In this document: positions 24,085 to 37,606 of the stretch, piece by piece
How positions within the stretch are numbered: position 1 is the stretch's first letter
Layout of the letters: every line of letters begins with the position of its first letter
DNA from: Paracentrotus lividus
Taxonomy: Eukaryota; Echinodermata; Echinoidea; Camarodonta; Echinidae
Direction of reading: 5' to 3'
Assembly: GCA_940671915.1 (NCBI GenBank)
Contig: CALNVZ010002974.1
Span: 19,712,280 to 19,776,279 of the forward strand
Length of the DNA stretch: 64,000 nucleotides
Translations under genes and position numbers: made by a program
Notes under the pieces: generated by a model
Told to the model about the DNA's origin: nothing
Database searches by the model: none
The model's input: the letters and a program-made list of their open reading frames with translations, nothing else

Positions 24085-24986
24085 AGTCATGTACAAATAA
24101 ACATATCCAGTTGTGTCATATGGCTCGAAGAAATATTGGGGAACATTCAAATTTTGGGGCAAAAAAAAAAACACAACGTAACAATTACTTCACAGGCGAG
24201 TGGGAGAGTGTCGGCAAGAAGGGAAAATAGATTAAAACAGAGAGAGAAAACATGTGCAAGTTGACCTCTTACATGTTCAAGGGCAATTTAGGGAATGTTC
24301 GAAGCTGATGAGCTAATTGGTGCAAGGGCAATGACAGATTGAACTTGTCTGGCAAATTAGGATATCTTCAAACATTTTCCTTTGAATGAAGACCTTCTAG
24401 TATTTTGTCACATCTGCAGACATGTGACTATCTTGTCATGTAATCTTTATTTAGAAGTTTACATCATGAAACATGCTATGCATAGCTATTTACTCTTGAG
24501 TCTTTATATCCCCCACTCTCACTTTATTTTCCTTTCCATTATAAACTTTTCTATCATTTTTTTTTTCCTTCATCGCTCATTTTTTCTCTTTACATCCTCT
24601 CCATTTCTTTCCTATACATATATTTTCCTGAAATTGTAAAAACAACATTTTTACAAATTCATAACAGCATAATTTTCACATCAAATGAACAGCCTTGAAC
24701 AACATTATGATTTATCAAATCAGTCAAAACAAGCTTGACTTTGGTCTATGATTGAACCCTAAAAATATTTTTGTTTGCTGAGACTGAGAACCAGAAGGGC
24801 TTATAAAACATTAATGGTATTTGAAATGGCATGAGTTTATATGCCCTGTTGTGTCACACAATAGAGCCATAGTGCATATGGAGAGTCTGAATCTTGAGAC
24901 TATATCATGCAGCAGGCGCAGATCCAGCTTCAGCTCACACAAAGCATTTTATCAGCCCAGTTGTCTAGGGACAATAGCGTCTCTAA

Positions 24987-25496
24987 GAGTGTGTTCAATG
25001 TCCAGTTTCAAATTTATACGCCAACATAAATCATGATACAAAACGCAATTACAAAACGCCGATATAAAGAGAAACAAAGCGGGTGTTCATTGTCCCCATT
25101 CCCGGTCGTAAAAGTAAACGTGTTTCAAATCTCGATTCGGAGGAAAATTTAAACGCTCAAAAAGATGCGTTTTGAAACACAATCAGCTTCAATTTTACGA
25201 CCTTGAGCATCGCGATTGCAACGAAATGCGACACTGAACAGGATTGAGTTTTCAAACGTGTTTAAATGTGCTCTCACAATGGAAGCTTCCAGTGCAAGTG
25301 AAAAAAGGAGAAGATGTTTGTTTTTTGAGAGTGGGGAATTTAAAGACGTTGGAAATATAATCAGCTTTAAATTTTTGACACTGAACGGTGCACCACTGGT
25401 CGTGTTTGTGTCTGTGTTTTGTAATTGCGTTTTGTATCATGATTCATGTTGGCGTATAAATTTGAAACTGGACATTGAACACACTCTATCATTCTT
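24987..25496. mobile_element. 510-bp long-TIR MITE (family copy 1)
   Basis: The terminal inverted repeats start GAGTGTGTTCAATGTCCAG and run about 70 bp, through the CATGATACAAAACGCAATTAC word. The left flank is TAA and the right TAT, so the target is TA or a mutated TAA. It is a close relative of 34367-34880. A plus-strand open frame of about 90 codons starting at 25216 is shared with that copy. Confidence 0.88.
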
Positions 25497-26269
25497 GTGC
25501 ATGGGCCGATACAATTCTTCTGGATCTGCTATACTGTGTAGCTGGCCTGGGAATTTATTTTGCCACAGACATTGGCTATCATGGGCAATCCTGTCAGTGT
25601 TTCTTTTATTCTCTCATCTATGTTTTTACACCGTGTACACTTGACGAATAAAATAAAATCAAATCAAATATAGACTAGTCTTTCATCAGACATGACCTAA
25701 TATGTTCAAAATTAGAGCTTGTGCTTGCAGACTAGGTTTTATGTACTCTTCAAACTCTTATCCCTTATTGGATGTCAGCTAACGTCTTTCTGCTTCTCAG
25801 TAGACACCCTTTAGATCCAGCTCATTACACCTGTCCTATGCCTGCTTTTCACACTCTTCAACCACCCTCTTTTAATCACACCTGCCTCGCTGTGGAATGC
25901 GACATCTGACACCGCAAATTGAAGAAATATGACAGATTTTGACAGATTCTCACATTTAACGTGAAATTAGCCTTGGATTGTGACAGATTCAGATACCTTG
26001 ACTGTTTACCACATCCAGTCTGCTAGCTTCAGTCCCTTTACTAAAATCAAAGTCGTTGAAGCAAGGCCCATCACTTAAGAGTTACAAAGTCTGTATTTTC
26101 TCGCTTTAAGGAATTACCATACACTACAAGGTCGTGATTGATTAATATTCATATAAAAAAATGCTTAATGGCTCATACATTTTTTATTGATGAAGAATCT
26201 ATCGTCATCATGTTTCTCTCATTTTGCTGGTTCTATTTACATCAGAGTGAAAGTCTGCTGGCACCCTTA
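25497..26269. other. Unique DNA without recognised genes
   Basis: Nothing beyond AT-rich sequence; the 25216 open frame runs into this region only by chance past the element end. Confidence 0.45.
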
Positions 26270-27031
26270 TACCCCATTCACAGTGGTTTTCAAATTTATC
26301 CCGGTGCTGTCGCGGTGCTGTCGCGGGACGGCAACACCGCTATAAACCCGCTATAAATGCATTCACAGTGGAAAAGTTATCCCGGGACAGTCCAGGGATA
26401 AATTTCATGTACCCATTCACACTGCAGCGTGCCATTTTTATGACCTCCGAAACAAAATGCTTGCTTTTCTTTTGTATTTCCTTGTTTTTCTCCTTCTTCC
26501 ATCTTCTTTTTCATCATTTCCTATGTATTTCTTTGTTTTTCTCCTTGTTTCCTTTTCTTTTCTATCATTTCTTATGTATTTCTTTGTTTTTTCCTTCTTT
26601 TATATTGTATTTCTTCATTTCTTATGTATTTCTTTGTTTTTCACCTTCTTTCATTTTCTTTTCTATGATTTCCTATGTATTTTTTTGTTTTCCACCTTCT
26701 TTCTTTATCTTTTCTATCATTTCTTATGTTTTTCCGTGTTTTATCCTTCTGTCACTCTCTTTCTGGAAATTCTTATGTTTTTCATTGTTTTTTTATCCCG
26801 GTGCTGTAGCCGAGTGCCTTCACACTGAAGGCAATCCGCGACAGCCGCGGGACTGTCCCGGTGCTGTTACTAAGGTTTGAGCGCGATAGTTTATCGCGGT
26901 GTTATAGCGGGGCGAGGTTATCCCAGGATAGTTTATAGCGGGTCCGAGCATTCACACTGAGGGCAACACCGCTACAGTCCCGGGACAGTCCCGGGACTGT
27001 AGCGGTGTTTGAGGCCACTGTGAATGGGGTA
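26270..27031. mobile_element. 762-bp TIR element with TTA target duplication
   Basis: Ends TACCCCATTCACAGTGG and CCACTGTGAATGGGGTA are perfect 17-bp inverted repeats, flanked by TTA on both sides (PIF/Harbinger-type target). Subterminal regions carry repeated CCCGGGACAGTC / CGGTGCTGT words. The centre is a T/C-rich tandem array (26470-26792), and the open frames over it are low-complexity. It is non-coding. Confidence 0.9.
26470..26792 (+). repeat. T-rich tandem array, period about 51 bp, 6-7 units
   Basis: Units of the form TTATGTATTTCTTTGTTTTT begin at 26521, 26572, 26622, 26673, 26724 and 26773. The array lies wholly inside the TIR element 26270-27031 and produces long Phe/Ser/Leu-rich open frames that are not genes. 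Confidence 0.9.
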
Positions 27032-27359
27032 TTAGAAGTGCAGTCAGTAACATGTTTGACACCACTGACTCACATGCATTGTAAGGCATGTAAGGGATTT
27101 GTACAAAGAGCTAATCCCAGATGATTCCGTTTTATGAGGCCCGAAAATTAGGGTTGTTCTGACCACAGCATGTAAGATGTCCTTTCATCTTATTTCATAG
27201 TAACCCTGAATCAGAGTCAAAATGGTCTACTTTTCTAAAATGTTACAGAGGTCATTGATTAATATATTGCTCAATTTCCCCAATTAATTTAGTTAGCCTG
27301 AGTGCACAACATGTGACATATATCTTCTAATCCTTTGCATCTACATGTATGTCATGGAC

Positions 27360-27455
27360 CCAACATGGCCTAGTGGTCACTGGCTCACTACCTGGATACC
27401 ACCTCGGAGAAAATCTCCAAGGATACCACAGGGTGTTGCTGGATCAAATCCATCC
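27360..27455 (+). repeat. Possible tRNA-derived SINE fragment
   Basis: An A-box-like TGGCCTAGTGGTC at about 27366 and a B-box-like GGATCAAATCC at 27441 have the order of an internal Pol III promoter. The cloverleaf does not close, so it is not a tRNA gene. No 3' tail or target duplication was defined. Confidence 0.35.
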
Positions 27456-30400
27456 CAGTTTAAGTAGGCCTAACCTTTTCTCATGAGGGTTTCTTAACGT
27501 TTCATTTGGGGCATAACTCCCTGCTGAAATGACAACAATATTCCATTGTTTTCTTTTTCATCACAGAGTAAAGCAATAGATCTATATTTATTATTGAATA
27601 TTCAAGAAATTTGTGTCCACCAGGTTCAGGAATGCATAGGCCTACATATTTTTTCTATTTTCAGTTGTTTCCGGTTTCCTATGTGGCCTAAAATTTGATC
27701 TTGAGTGACAGATCAAGAATTAAATCCTTGCATCTAAACATCAACAGGGGAAATAACATATTTATACTTCCACCCGCCCTCAGTGAAATAGCACTTTAAC
27801 ATTATGAAATAGCACTTTTGCCTCACACAGATTGTTTTCATATGGTTGCAGGAAACTATTAAATCATCCCAAAGAATATTGAAGATTGATACCCAAAATA
27901 ATATGATGAGTTGAGTTGAGTCATGCCAAATATAATTATCTATCAAATTCAAGGTCAATTTTATTGATGACAAAGTAATTTCATATTGTTAAAAGCAATA
28001 AATGAATGCAAATTGATGAAAAGTTTTGTTTATTTTCAACAACAAAAAAACAAAAAACAACAAAAACAAATCTTTATGAAAGGGGTTGTAGTAAACTGTA
28101 AAGAAATCATTCCAACTATTTTACTCCAATTACATTACTATTCCAATGTCTTATAATGTACATCAATTTCCCCCCCATAACCAATATGTACTAGTACGAG
28201 TCAACGCAACTTATAAATAAGAGGGAAAGAAGAGAGAACTACAGAAAGGGGGACATACACAGAGAGACTTTGACAGAAATTATATGCTTTCCATTAAATT
28301 CCAAGCAACAGACTATTTTTGTAACCCAGAAATTAGGAGAAAACACATCACCCCTCCTGGCAAGTCTTGACGATTTAATCGAGATTCAAAAACACACAAC
28401 ATCGTGACTTCATTCTCAACACCCTGGAGTTATTATTCAATTTTCACAGACGGCATCCATCTTTTTGGTGAATCGACTGAGATTTTCTTTTAAAACAGGA
28501 AAAACATAGATAGAATATAGAAGAAAATGAATGAATCGCACATGGAAATAAGTGAAAGAAATTTGGCGGGTGGCCTAGATTGGTAACTCAAGAAATATGA
28601 TAAAATAAAGATTTCTGCTTGGGAGCAATGGTTTTGCAAAGATAAGCATTGAACGGAAGAAAATGATAAAAGATGTACGAGTCTCATAAAGCAAAACCGC
28701 TGTTTGATTCATGCAGGAACTGCAAGCCGTGGAAAGTATTTTTTTCAAAGTATCTTTAAATTAAAAGAGATAAGTTTCTTCAAATATTTCATCCATGAAT
28801 TTGATCATTACCATAAGTCATTTCTTGAAAATGTTCTGTAACTTAAAAAGAAGAGAAAAAAAATCATCGTAGACCTTCGGTGTGAAATTAGAAGTCTTAA
28901 AAGAAAAACCTATTTCCATGGCAACTTCATGTTGATGTCTGAAACAGATAGGTAACAGGTTGGACCAAAGTGCTATGAACTTGTTTTAGTTGTTGTATTT
29001 CAGTTTGAAAAGGAAACCCTTGTAACCTTGACAGATAAAGGTGAATGGGTTTGTTTTCACAGGAAATGTTTTACCAATGTCAAACAGATATAAAACACAA
29101 ACGTCTTAATATGATATGTAATTGTAAAGAACAAAAAGGGCATTTACCAGGGATCTGCACCAACATATATTTCAATAGGTGGTGCTTTATTATCTCTAGC
29201 CCGATTAACAGCACAATATGTGGTGGAAAGGGGGAAACCCAGTCAATTAAAGGAAGAAGTTGATGCTACACCAGCTTGAGCTTCAGCCTTACGATTTAAC
29301 CTTGAGCTTGATCAAATAAGTCAGATAATAGGAGGGGACTAAAACATTACAATGTTCAGCTTGAAAAAAAAAGAACAATGAAGGAGTTTTCCCTGTAGTT
29401 TATTTAGTCCTTAGAAATTTGATTGTCTTGTTCAAAGATACTGATGAAAATATGGGCTTTAGAAACATAATTAAATAACAATTGATAGTACGGTATTAAC
29501 AATATTAGACTACACTGAATAGAGGTTGAGTATAAATAAGTTTGCATTTCCCCATGGAATTGTATGATATTCCATTTCATCTGTCTGATATTAATATTAG
29601 ATCCCATGGGTCCCCTTATAATTACCATATTCCAGACATTAAAAGATTGATTACTGTCTAGCTCAGAGACACTCGTAAATATTGATCCCTTTTTCACACA
29701 GATATCAAAAACTTTTCAAAGATGAAAAGGTTTGAAATCTACCCCAAGGCCAATTGAACTTTCACGATATTTTGATCAAGTTTTTGAGGTTGGTTTTCAA
29801 AGGGAACTGCCGCCACTGATTTATCGTTCCTAATTTGCAAGGTTGGTTATTTTCCCTCTACATCTCAGAATGGCATTCAAAGCACATGTTTAGATATACA
29901 GGGTCTTTTTGTCACCCAACAAAAGCCCCAATTGGATGACGGCGGGGCATTATTTTCGTCTCTCCGAAACATTTATACACTATTCTAAAGAGAGATTATT
30001 TGAGAGCAAAAATGTAACAATTGCATTCTGTGAGCTCATGTTAAAGGCAAGGCACCCATTTAGCATCTGAAATGAGCCGTGGTATTTGATGATTTGGTGT
30101 CAAATTATAAAGCAGTTTGTGAAGTGGCACGGCGCAACGATAGACTCTCAAAAGAGCGGTTACTTCTGACATATCGTTGTATCAATAATCGCTTTGTTTT
30201 GCCACCTATCCTCTCTATTTCTGCCTCAATTAAATCTAACATATATATTTGAAAAGGAACTGTATTATGATAAATTCACAAGAATACAGGCGGCAAGACT
30301 AATGGTCCATTAATAAGGACAAGTATTGTTACTAAAAGAGAAATTTAAAATCAAATTAATGCCGTATACGAGACTGATCACTGTTCCATACATATTCTTT

Positions 30401-33400
30401 CAAACCAAACTTTTGTAAATATAACAATTTTTAGACAGCGATAAATTGAATAGATCATTGAGCAAAATAACTAATACACCTCTGAAGTCAAGTAGAAAAA
30501 TTGGTAATTAGTATTATTATTATTTTTAAAAAATTTTCAAATAACAAATCCGTCTCCAGGAACAGAGGCTGTGGTTTTAATCATTTTATTGAGGTATTTT
30601 AATGAGATTTTGAAGGGCCAGATCATATTCACTATCTGATAACTCAGCCACAAGGCCTATAGATTTATTTTGATAGAAATATATCCATGACATTGATCTC
30701 ATAAAGACTTCTCATCAATAACCTATTCCCTTAAAAGACGCTTTCATCATATATCAACAGTGATATTTGTCACTGACATGGATTCAAAGGGCATAGGGGT
30801 GCTCGTGGATTAACTGCAATTTCAAGTTCACAAACAACTCTTAAAGTTGGATTTAATATTCATTACCTGGCCTTGACATAGCAAATGATGTTGATAGCTC
30901 TGTTGATATAAAATGTTATGGAAGATAATGTTTTTATGTTGTTCCTTTTTAACGAAAACAACCAGTTTTGCACAAAATACATTTGCTTACTACAAATGTA
31001 CTTTATTACAGTCTAAGGATTGGCCTGTTCTAAACTGAGGAAAATGTAGAATAGATTCTCTGATATATGAAACTAAGTTTCAGATATCATTTTTAAATAA
31101 CATCATAAATGTGTCTACTACATCAATCATCTAAAGCAATAAAAATTCCTTTCTTATGAATCCATGTTTGCCCATCTTTTACTGCAACATTTCTAAACAT
31201 GAATCTCTGATGGGCAATCCATCAATATTTTTATGTCATTTTAACCATTTATGTCTCTTTTGCTTGTTATTACCAACTACTCATGTCTCTTTCTATCTGC
31301 TCTCTGTATCCCACACCCTCTCCTTTTCTCCATCCCTTCATTCTCTCTCTCTTACATTTTCTTTATTCATTTCATTTTTTTTTTAAATTCCCTTTGAACT
31401 TTCTTGTCTGCATTGGTATTGTACTCTTCTTTGGGGGTTTTCTATCAAGTTTGTCTCACTGAACATGTCTGTAATAATGCACATCTTCCTCTGTATTTCG
31501 TTTGTATGTTTATTTGTTTTCATTTATCTGTCTGGCTGTTTCTTTGATCCTTATTCAAGCCAAATCATAAAGAGATCTTTCTTTGGTATTCCTTCCAGTA
31601 CCTGCCTCCTTGATCTCCCTCGTTCCCTCATCCATATTTAGCCTTTAGTTCCTCTATTCCTTTTCCCCCTTCATACTGTCCATTAAGTGCCAGAGAGGCA
31701 TTAATTCCTACACTCTCACATACACCTAAAGTCCTTGTAGCACTAAAGGGAACACTTGGTCCAGCCCATCTCCCTACTGACCACACACTACGGAGGTGGT
31801 CAAGAATAACTCCCTCTACCATTAAACTTGCCTCCTAAATCTCCCCCACAGAATACTGATTGTTCAGGGGGTCTGAACTGCCCGCAGGTGGAACCGATTT
31901 ATAACTGGGGTTTATCCTTCATATTTCATCTATCAACATTTACTTAAAGATGACTCATACATTCTACAATGCTGATAGGCTCATGTAGATACTTGGTCAA
32001 ATATTGGAATATGATGAGAGGGGGTAATATCAAGGGTAACACCTAGAGGGGAAGTTTCAAAATAGGGGTAAGAAAATAATCAGACTTGTGTTCTGAATTA
32101 CTGACAGATTCCCTTCTCAATGGAGTTCAATAACAAGAGAGTTGCCACTTTTTTCAATTAATGGTCACTTAAAAAGTATTTAGGGCCTAGTTCTTTAACA
32201 GCCCCATTTATCATATCTCATTCTTTATAATTTTGTGTATTGCTGTTTTGCTGCCTTGACAACTTGGGTCTGCATCTTCATATCTAGTGTTTTTCTTTAC
32301 ATGAAATGTCACTTTAACACAAAAACTTTTGTGACCCAAAAATTGTGAACGTTTGTACCACACTCGAATGATGTTTGTGCATATTATTTAAGTAGTTATT
32401 AAATTAACAATGTCAAAATAAACAAGAGGCCATCTAACTATTCTTTCTATTTTTTTTTCCTGATAGATGAATCTTTCATTAATTTTCACAGCACTGGAAT
32501 TAATTTTAATTATTCAGTGCGTTTCAGTCAGTCTTTGAATTATGTGCTTAAAAAGTCAAAATCATAAATTGTGAAATCCATACATAAAGACCCCAAAGTT
32601 TTTGAAAGTGGCTCCATTCATACGCCCCTTAGGACCAATAGAACACCCATTCTATATATTTTGCCCTCATCAAAACTGCATTACTCCCTACGCCAAACAC
32701 GCAGGGGTGGTAAGGTGGTCATCTCATGCAATGACTCACACATCCAGATATAGGACCTATACCACCACCTGCTAAGAGTACAAATAATATGTGGTCATAA
32801 AAGACTGGACAAATAATATCCCTTCCTAAGTTTGGAAAAGAAAGTTCACACACTGGTATGAGTCTCAGTACCTTCCTATTTCCAGTTCTATTGCATGCAT
32901 CAGGGAGTCAGCTAAATGGACCCCTTCATTGAATTAAAGTCCCCACGCTCTCCCCCCCCGCCCCCCCAAATAAAAAAAAAAGGAAAAAAAAAAAAAAAAA
33001 AAAAAGGAAAAAAAGAAAAAAAAAAAAGAAGAAAAAAAGAGAGGATCTATGGACATAAATATCAAACTGGACCCCCTAAAAAGTCATTGTTAGCCCTTTG
33101 TTAGTCAGTGTCTGTTCTCAAAATATTGCATAACTTATATGCATTTTGAGAGCTAAATGAAAAAAGATGATTTCTATGTGCCAGACATGTCTATAAAGCA
33201 AGAAAAAGTTAGTTCTGAAGGTTAGTGCCCTTCTGATTTCTAAAAACAATTTAGAAAGGTGGTAGAGTCTTCTGATAATCATTAGTAGTGATTATACTTT
33301 AACATCTGCATGAAGTTAAGCAACATTACAATGAGAAAAGGTTTTAAATCAAATAAAAAAAGACACTAAGGTACTACCCAACTTTTGAAAGCATGTTTTT

Positions 33401-34366
33401 TATAAATTGTGACGGGACACAATATTTCTAACAAAGTTACACTTCATCCATGGTCATATCATGTTAAACTATCCAGTGACATTCAGAAATGCATCAGCTT
33501 TATATAAACTTCTACATTGAACTAACACCCTTTTTGCTTTCAAATGGACAGAATTGTACCTTTAATTGGGCCCAGAGGTAGTGTCCATGGCTGGATCTGG
33601 GTGGGTGTTGTTGCGGGTTTAGAAACCAAAATGGGGCGTGTTTGTAGTGGAGTTTATTAGAGTACACAACCCCTTTATCGCCTGCAGAGATTTCACAAGA
33701 TGTCTATTCTTTGATACTATGAATCCAATAAAGAAAGCATGAGCATGAGGGAAATGGTAGCTTGTGGTTTCACACCATCATGGGCTGCTGGGTGTAGTTT
33801 ATGGTAAACACTGAACACAATTTAATTGATGACTTGTGAAATAAATCAGCCCCATGCAGCCTTTGGAAACCGCGCCAATGACGCTTTTACCTTTTTGGGG
33901 TTGTCCTAGTTTATATAAATGCATTCTATATAGCCATTTTATGGAAGAATAACTGTATGCTTAAAATACCAAATTACCATATTTATAGTGATGTATGACG
34001 CCTCTTCACTCATAGGACTTCATATTCAAAGAATTTCGGTTATTTCAGCTGTCATAAAGTTCATTGCTAACCTACTTCAAGTAAATTTTCACATTCATCA
34101 TTCTTTGTGTATAGGCCTATCTATCATTCATACAAGCTAATTAAATGTTATAATTGGAGGTGAAAATCTAAAGGGCTACACTTATTTGTGTGAGTGGGAC
34201 TTACATAGATTCGGCATAGATTTTGGGATCCCTTACCATATGCACGGGATGGTGTTCAGAGCCCAAGAGAATGTTGATGAACTTCTTTCTTTTTTCTTTT
34301 AACCCATCCATTTGCCATCAGGAGGGACATTATGGGAGAGGACTACTCTTGTATAAGAGTGTGTTC
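27456..34366. other. Long AT-rich intronic stretch with simple tracts
   Basis: About 6.9 kb without a supported gene. It holds a pyrimidine-rich tract at 31300-31390 and a C-run plus A-rich tract at 32950-33040. A minus-strand frame at 31628-31822 lies in slightly GC-richer DNA, but I found no splice pair for it. Confidence 0.45.
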
Positions 34367-34880
34367 AATGTCCAGTTTCAAATTTATACGCCAACATGAA
34401 TCATGATACAAAACGGAAACACAAAACGCTGATATAAAGAAAAACAAAAGGGTGTTCATTGTCCCCCATCGCCGGTCGTAAAAATAAACGTGTTTCAAAT
34501 CTCAATTAAAATCTAAACGCCGAAAATTTAAACGCCGAAAATTTAAACGCCGAAAAAGATGCGTTTACAAACGCAATCGGTTTAAATTTTACGACCTTGA
34601 GCATCGCGATTGCAACGAAATGCGACATTGAACAGGATTGAGTTTTCAAACGTGATTAAATGTGCTCTCGCAATGGAAGCTTCCGGTGCAATTGAAAAAA
34701 GGAGAATATATTTGTTTTTTGAGAGTGGGGAATTTAAAGACGATCGACGTATAAACACGTTTAAATTTTGGACACTGAACGATGCACCGCTGATCGCGTT
34801 TGTGTTTGTGTTTTGTGATTGCGTTTTGTATCATGATTCATGTTGGCGTATAAATTTGAAACTGGACATTGAACACACTC
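34367..34880. mobile_element. 514-bp long-TIR MITE (family copy 2), TAA duplication
   Basis: The terminal repeats GAGTGTGTTCAATGTCCAG / reverse complement are flanked by TAA on both sides, consistent with a PIF/Harbinger-type target. It aligns with 24987-25496 along its length. Unlike that copy, it has a 16-bp word (CGCCGAAAATTTAAA) repeated about three times at 34518-34556. A plus-strand open frame from 34610 is conserved with copy 1. Confidence 0.9.
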
Positions 34881-34883
34881 TAA

Positions 34884-36490
34884 GAGAGACAAAATGTGCT
34901 TGAATGTACAGGGTAGTGATGAAAGATCTCCATGTTAAACAGGATTCCAAATTTGTGTCTACTATATAATAAGCCCCCATTATTTATAGGCCTAATGACT
35001 ACCAAAGTATCTCAGAAAAATACCTCAGTCATATTTCATCAGATATCAGACATAACAATCCACATGTATAATTAACCTATCAAAAGAGAAATTTAAAGGT
35101 CTCAATTGAATAAAACTGCATCCAGATTTGTAGTGCCATTTCCAGCTCGAACTGTTTTGCAACTATACCTGGCCTATTGCCAGCAAATTTTTTTTTTTTT
35201 CATTGGTCATATCGAAATCACAGACTAATTAGTTTTTCGACACCATCTGAGAGACAAGACAATGCCATGAATAAATAACTCTTAATTTATTGAAAATTAC
35301 AAAGGACCCGTAATAAATATGGAGCTTTCAGCAGTGACACAAAATGATTGAAGGAAGAAAGAGGTCATGCATATATTATGTTGGACTGCTCCAATATCAA
35401 ACAAATCAAGACTATTAATTTTAAAGTGACAAGCTATGCAAAAGATTATTAACTTATTTTTCATATTTTCTTTTGATATTGTACATAATCAGCACGGGCC
35501 AGATGAGATATTTATCATCTTACAAACATCGTTTCCCTAGGTTTATCAGTGAAAGACAGAAATCCATAAAATGGCAGATTAATGGGCTTTGGCCCTTTCA
35601 CAATGTTTATATATTGAGCCATTTAATACTTTAAAGCATCTCATATCAAATGATGACTCATTGAATAGTTATTAATATGTTTACACATAGACTGGTATTA
35701 AAACAGCATGAGCATAGTTTTGAAATGCTGAAAAACATGAAAATTGTCCATCATTCCACCAACAAGAAAATTTGACCTTTTAAAGAATTAAACAACCCCC
35801 CCCCCATGTATACTCATTACTAAATGCTATTAACAACTTTCCTCAAACTATGCTAAATTATTTAAAATCATTACAAGAATCTGCCCTGACAGAATTTATA
35901 TATCTAGGCCTATAAAGAAAATGGGAGATTTTGAAATGATATAAATCATCTACAGCGGCCCACTTTATGTCGGTTCCGTCGCTCTTTTACCTCCGTGGCT
36001 CCGTCAAACAGCAAATCTACAGCTAGTAGATTAACACATATTAGCCCCACATATAGGCCTAAATGCAAGCTATTTATATGGCATTGTAATTGTACACCGG
36101 TTATTAGACGAGAGGGGCTATCTATGACATGGTCATTATTATCATTAGCTGTGAGAGGGGAGGAATGCTTGTTATGTGTGTTAGGTCATCAGGGTTTCCC
36201 TGCATCCATGTTTATCTAACGAGTCATCAAGCCGAGCCTTGTATTTGCTTTCTTGACAGTGATTGTAGCATCCCTGGCCTGGCACTAACACCAAGCAACC
36301 CTAGCCCATCAATCTTGTCCAAAGTCAACTTCTTATCCGTTTGTTTAGAGCTGAAAGGGCGTTATCTTGGTAAAGATATGAGAAACGACCTTCTTGCTTG
36401 CAAAGTAGAATCTTCTTCATTCTGCCTCACAAAACCCTATCTTCCTTTTCAAAATGTTGGGTATCAGTATCTTTTCTTCTATACTGCTTT
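34884..36490. other. AT-rich DNA, no gene supported
   Basis: It contains a T-run (35180-35200) and a C-run (35796-35804). Overlapping frames around 36000-36630 lie in modestly GC-richer sequence but carry no motif. Confidence 0.45.
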
Positions 36491-36494
36491 AAAG

Positions 36495-36680
36495 TTTGTA
36501 CACTGGAAACTCATTATAAAGAGGTCCGATATAACAAGGTTCTTGATAAGACAATGTAATTTTGCTGTTCCAAGCTCTTTGTATTATTTTGTTTTTTGTT
36601 TTTTCTTTCAGATTGAGAGATTCCTAATTTAAAAGGTAATTTCCATCACCGCAAGGATCTCGTTATGACAAGTTTCAAAT
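36495..36680. mobile_element. Remnant of a pogo/Tigger-like MITE (copy 2)
   Basis: It starts TACACTGGAAACTCATTATA, with AGAGGTCCGATATAACAAGG following, and shares TTTTGCTG(T/G)TCCAAGCTCT with the copy at 18335. It ends around GGATCTCGTTATGACAAG. Tigger-type class by resemblance only. Confidence 0.5.
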
Positions 36681-37399
36681 GTACTCCCAAGTCCAATCTT
36701 CAACACCTTAGCCCAATTCACAAATCAGCGGATAAAACATTTCTATCAGGATATCATTTCATTCTTGAGATCTCGTCTTCAGCTCTGCTCCGTCAATCTC
36801 TCTCTCCATTACTTTTAACCTACTGGAGATGATTATATTTTCATACCACATATATTCACAAAAGTATTCTGGGCTCGATTATCGAGGAGTTTCTCTCTTT
36901 ATAAATATCATAAGGTATGTGATCTAAGGCAGACCACATTTAAGACCATTTCTTCCTGTCTTTGTATACAGAGATAACATAGAACCTTTCACCATCATCA
37001 CTTTGGTTTAAAAAATAGAGCAGTGAAAATGAAAGCTCCTGCCGTAAACCGATAAATGAAAAGGCAATCGTTGATGGGGATCGAAACGAGATTTACTGTC
37101 TTGCCAGAACCAGTGCTGTCTCTTTCAGTTATTCGCTCCAAAAGTAGGTACTGAAATATCAACAAATAATTCACAGCTATCATTTCTTCCCACTTTCTCT
37201 GTTTAGTGGAATAACAAACATTCAAATAGCAACCTTCTTTCCAGGCAGGGTGGAAAGATATGTTTTCACACCTGAGAGTAACACCAGAACAAAGAGGTGA
37301 ACTAAAGGAATGCATGTGTATTTTTTTACTTGGAACTTTTACGAAGGCCTAATTGCTTAAAAGCAAAGTTACCTCAGGGACTACCTTCCGATATGGCAC

Positions 37400-37606
37400 A
37401 CTTGGAAGGGGACTTGGGTACGAAAAAGGTAGGACAAGTTTTCATACCTATTTCCAAAGCCACCTTGGACATGACCCAGTCCCAATCGAGGTAGCTTTAA
37501 AAATAAATGTAACAAGGGTCTTGGTTTTGAGACCTGGACCTCCCGAATACTAGACCATTACTCTAAACCTACTCTTGCAGACAACTGAGCTATCAAATCT
37601 CCTGTC
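37400..37606 (-). repeat. tRNA-derived SINE-like sequence
   Basis: On the minus strand, GATAGCTCAGTTGTC (A-box, 37579-37594) is followed about 50 bp later by GGTCTCAAAACC (B-box-like, 37522-37533), and then by a non-tRNA body. The order and spacing fit a tRNA-derived SINE. The acceptor stem does not close, so it is not a tRNA gene. Confidence 0.5.

Noticed and set aside
26368..26880. 170-codon and overlapping 123-codon open frames
   Set aside because: They translate a T-rich 51-bp tandem array into Phe/Ser/Leu-rich low complexity; no gene.
31628..31822. 64-codon minus frame in slightly GC-richer DNA
   Set aside because: No splice pair and no recognisable domain.
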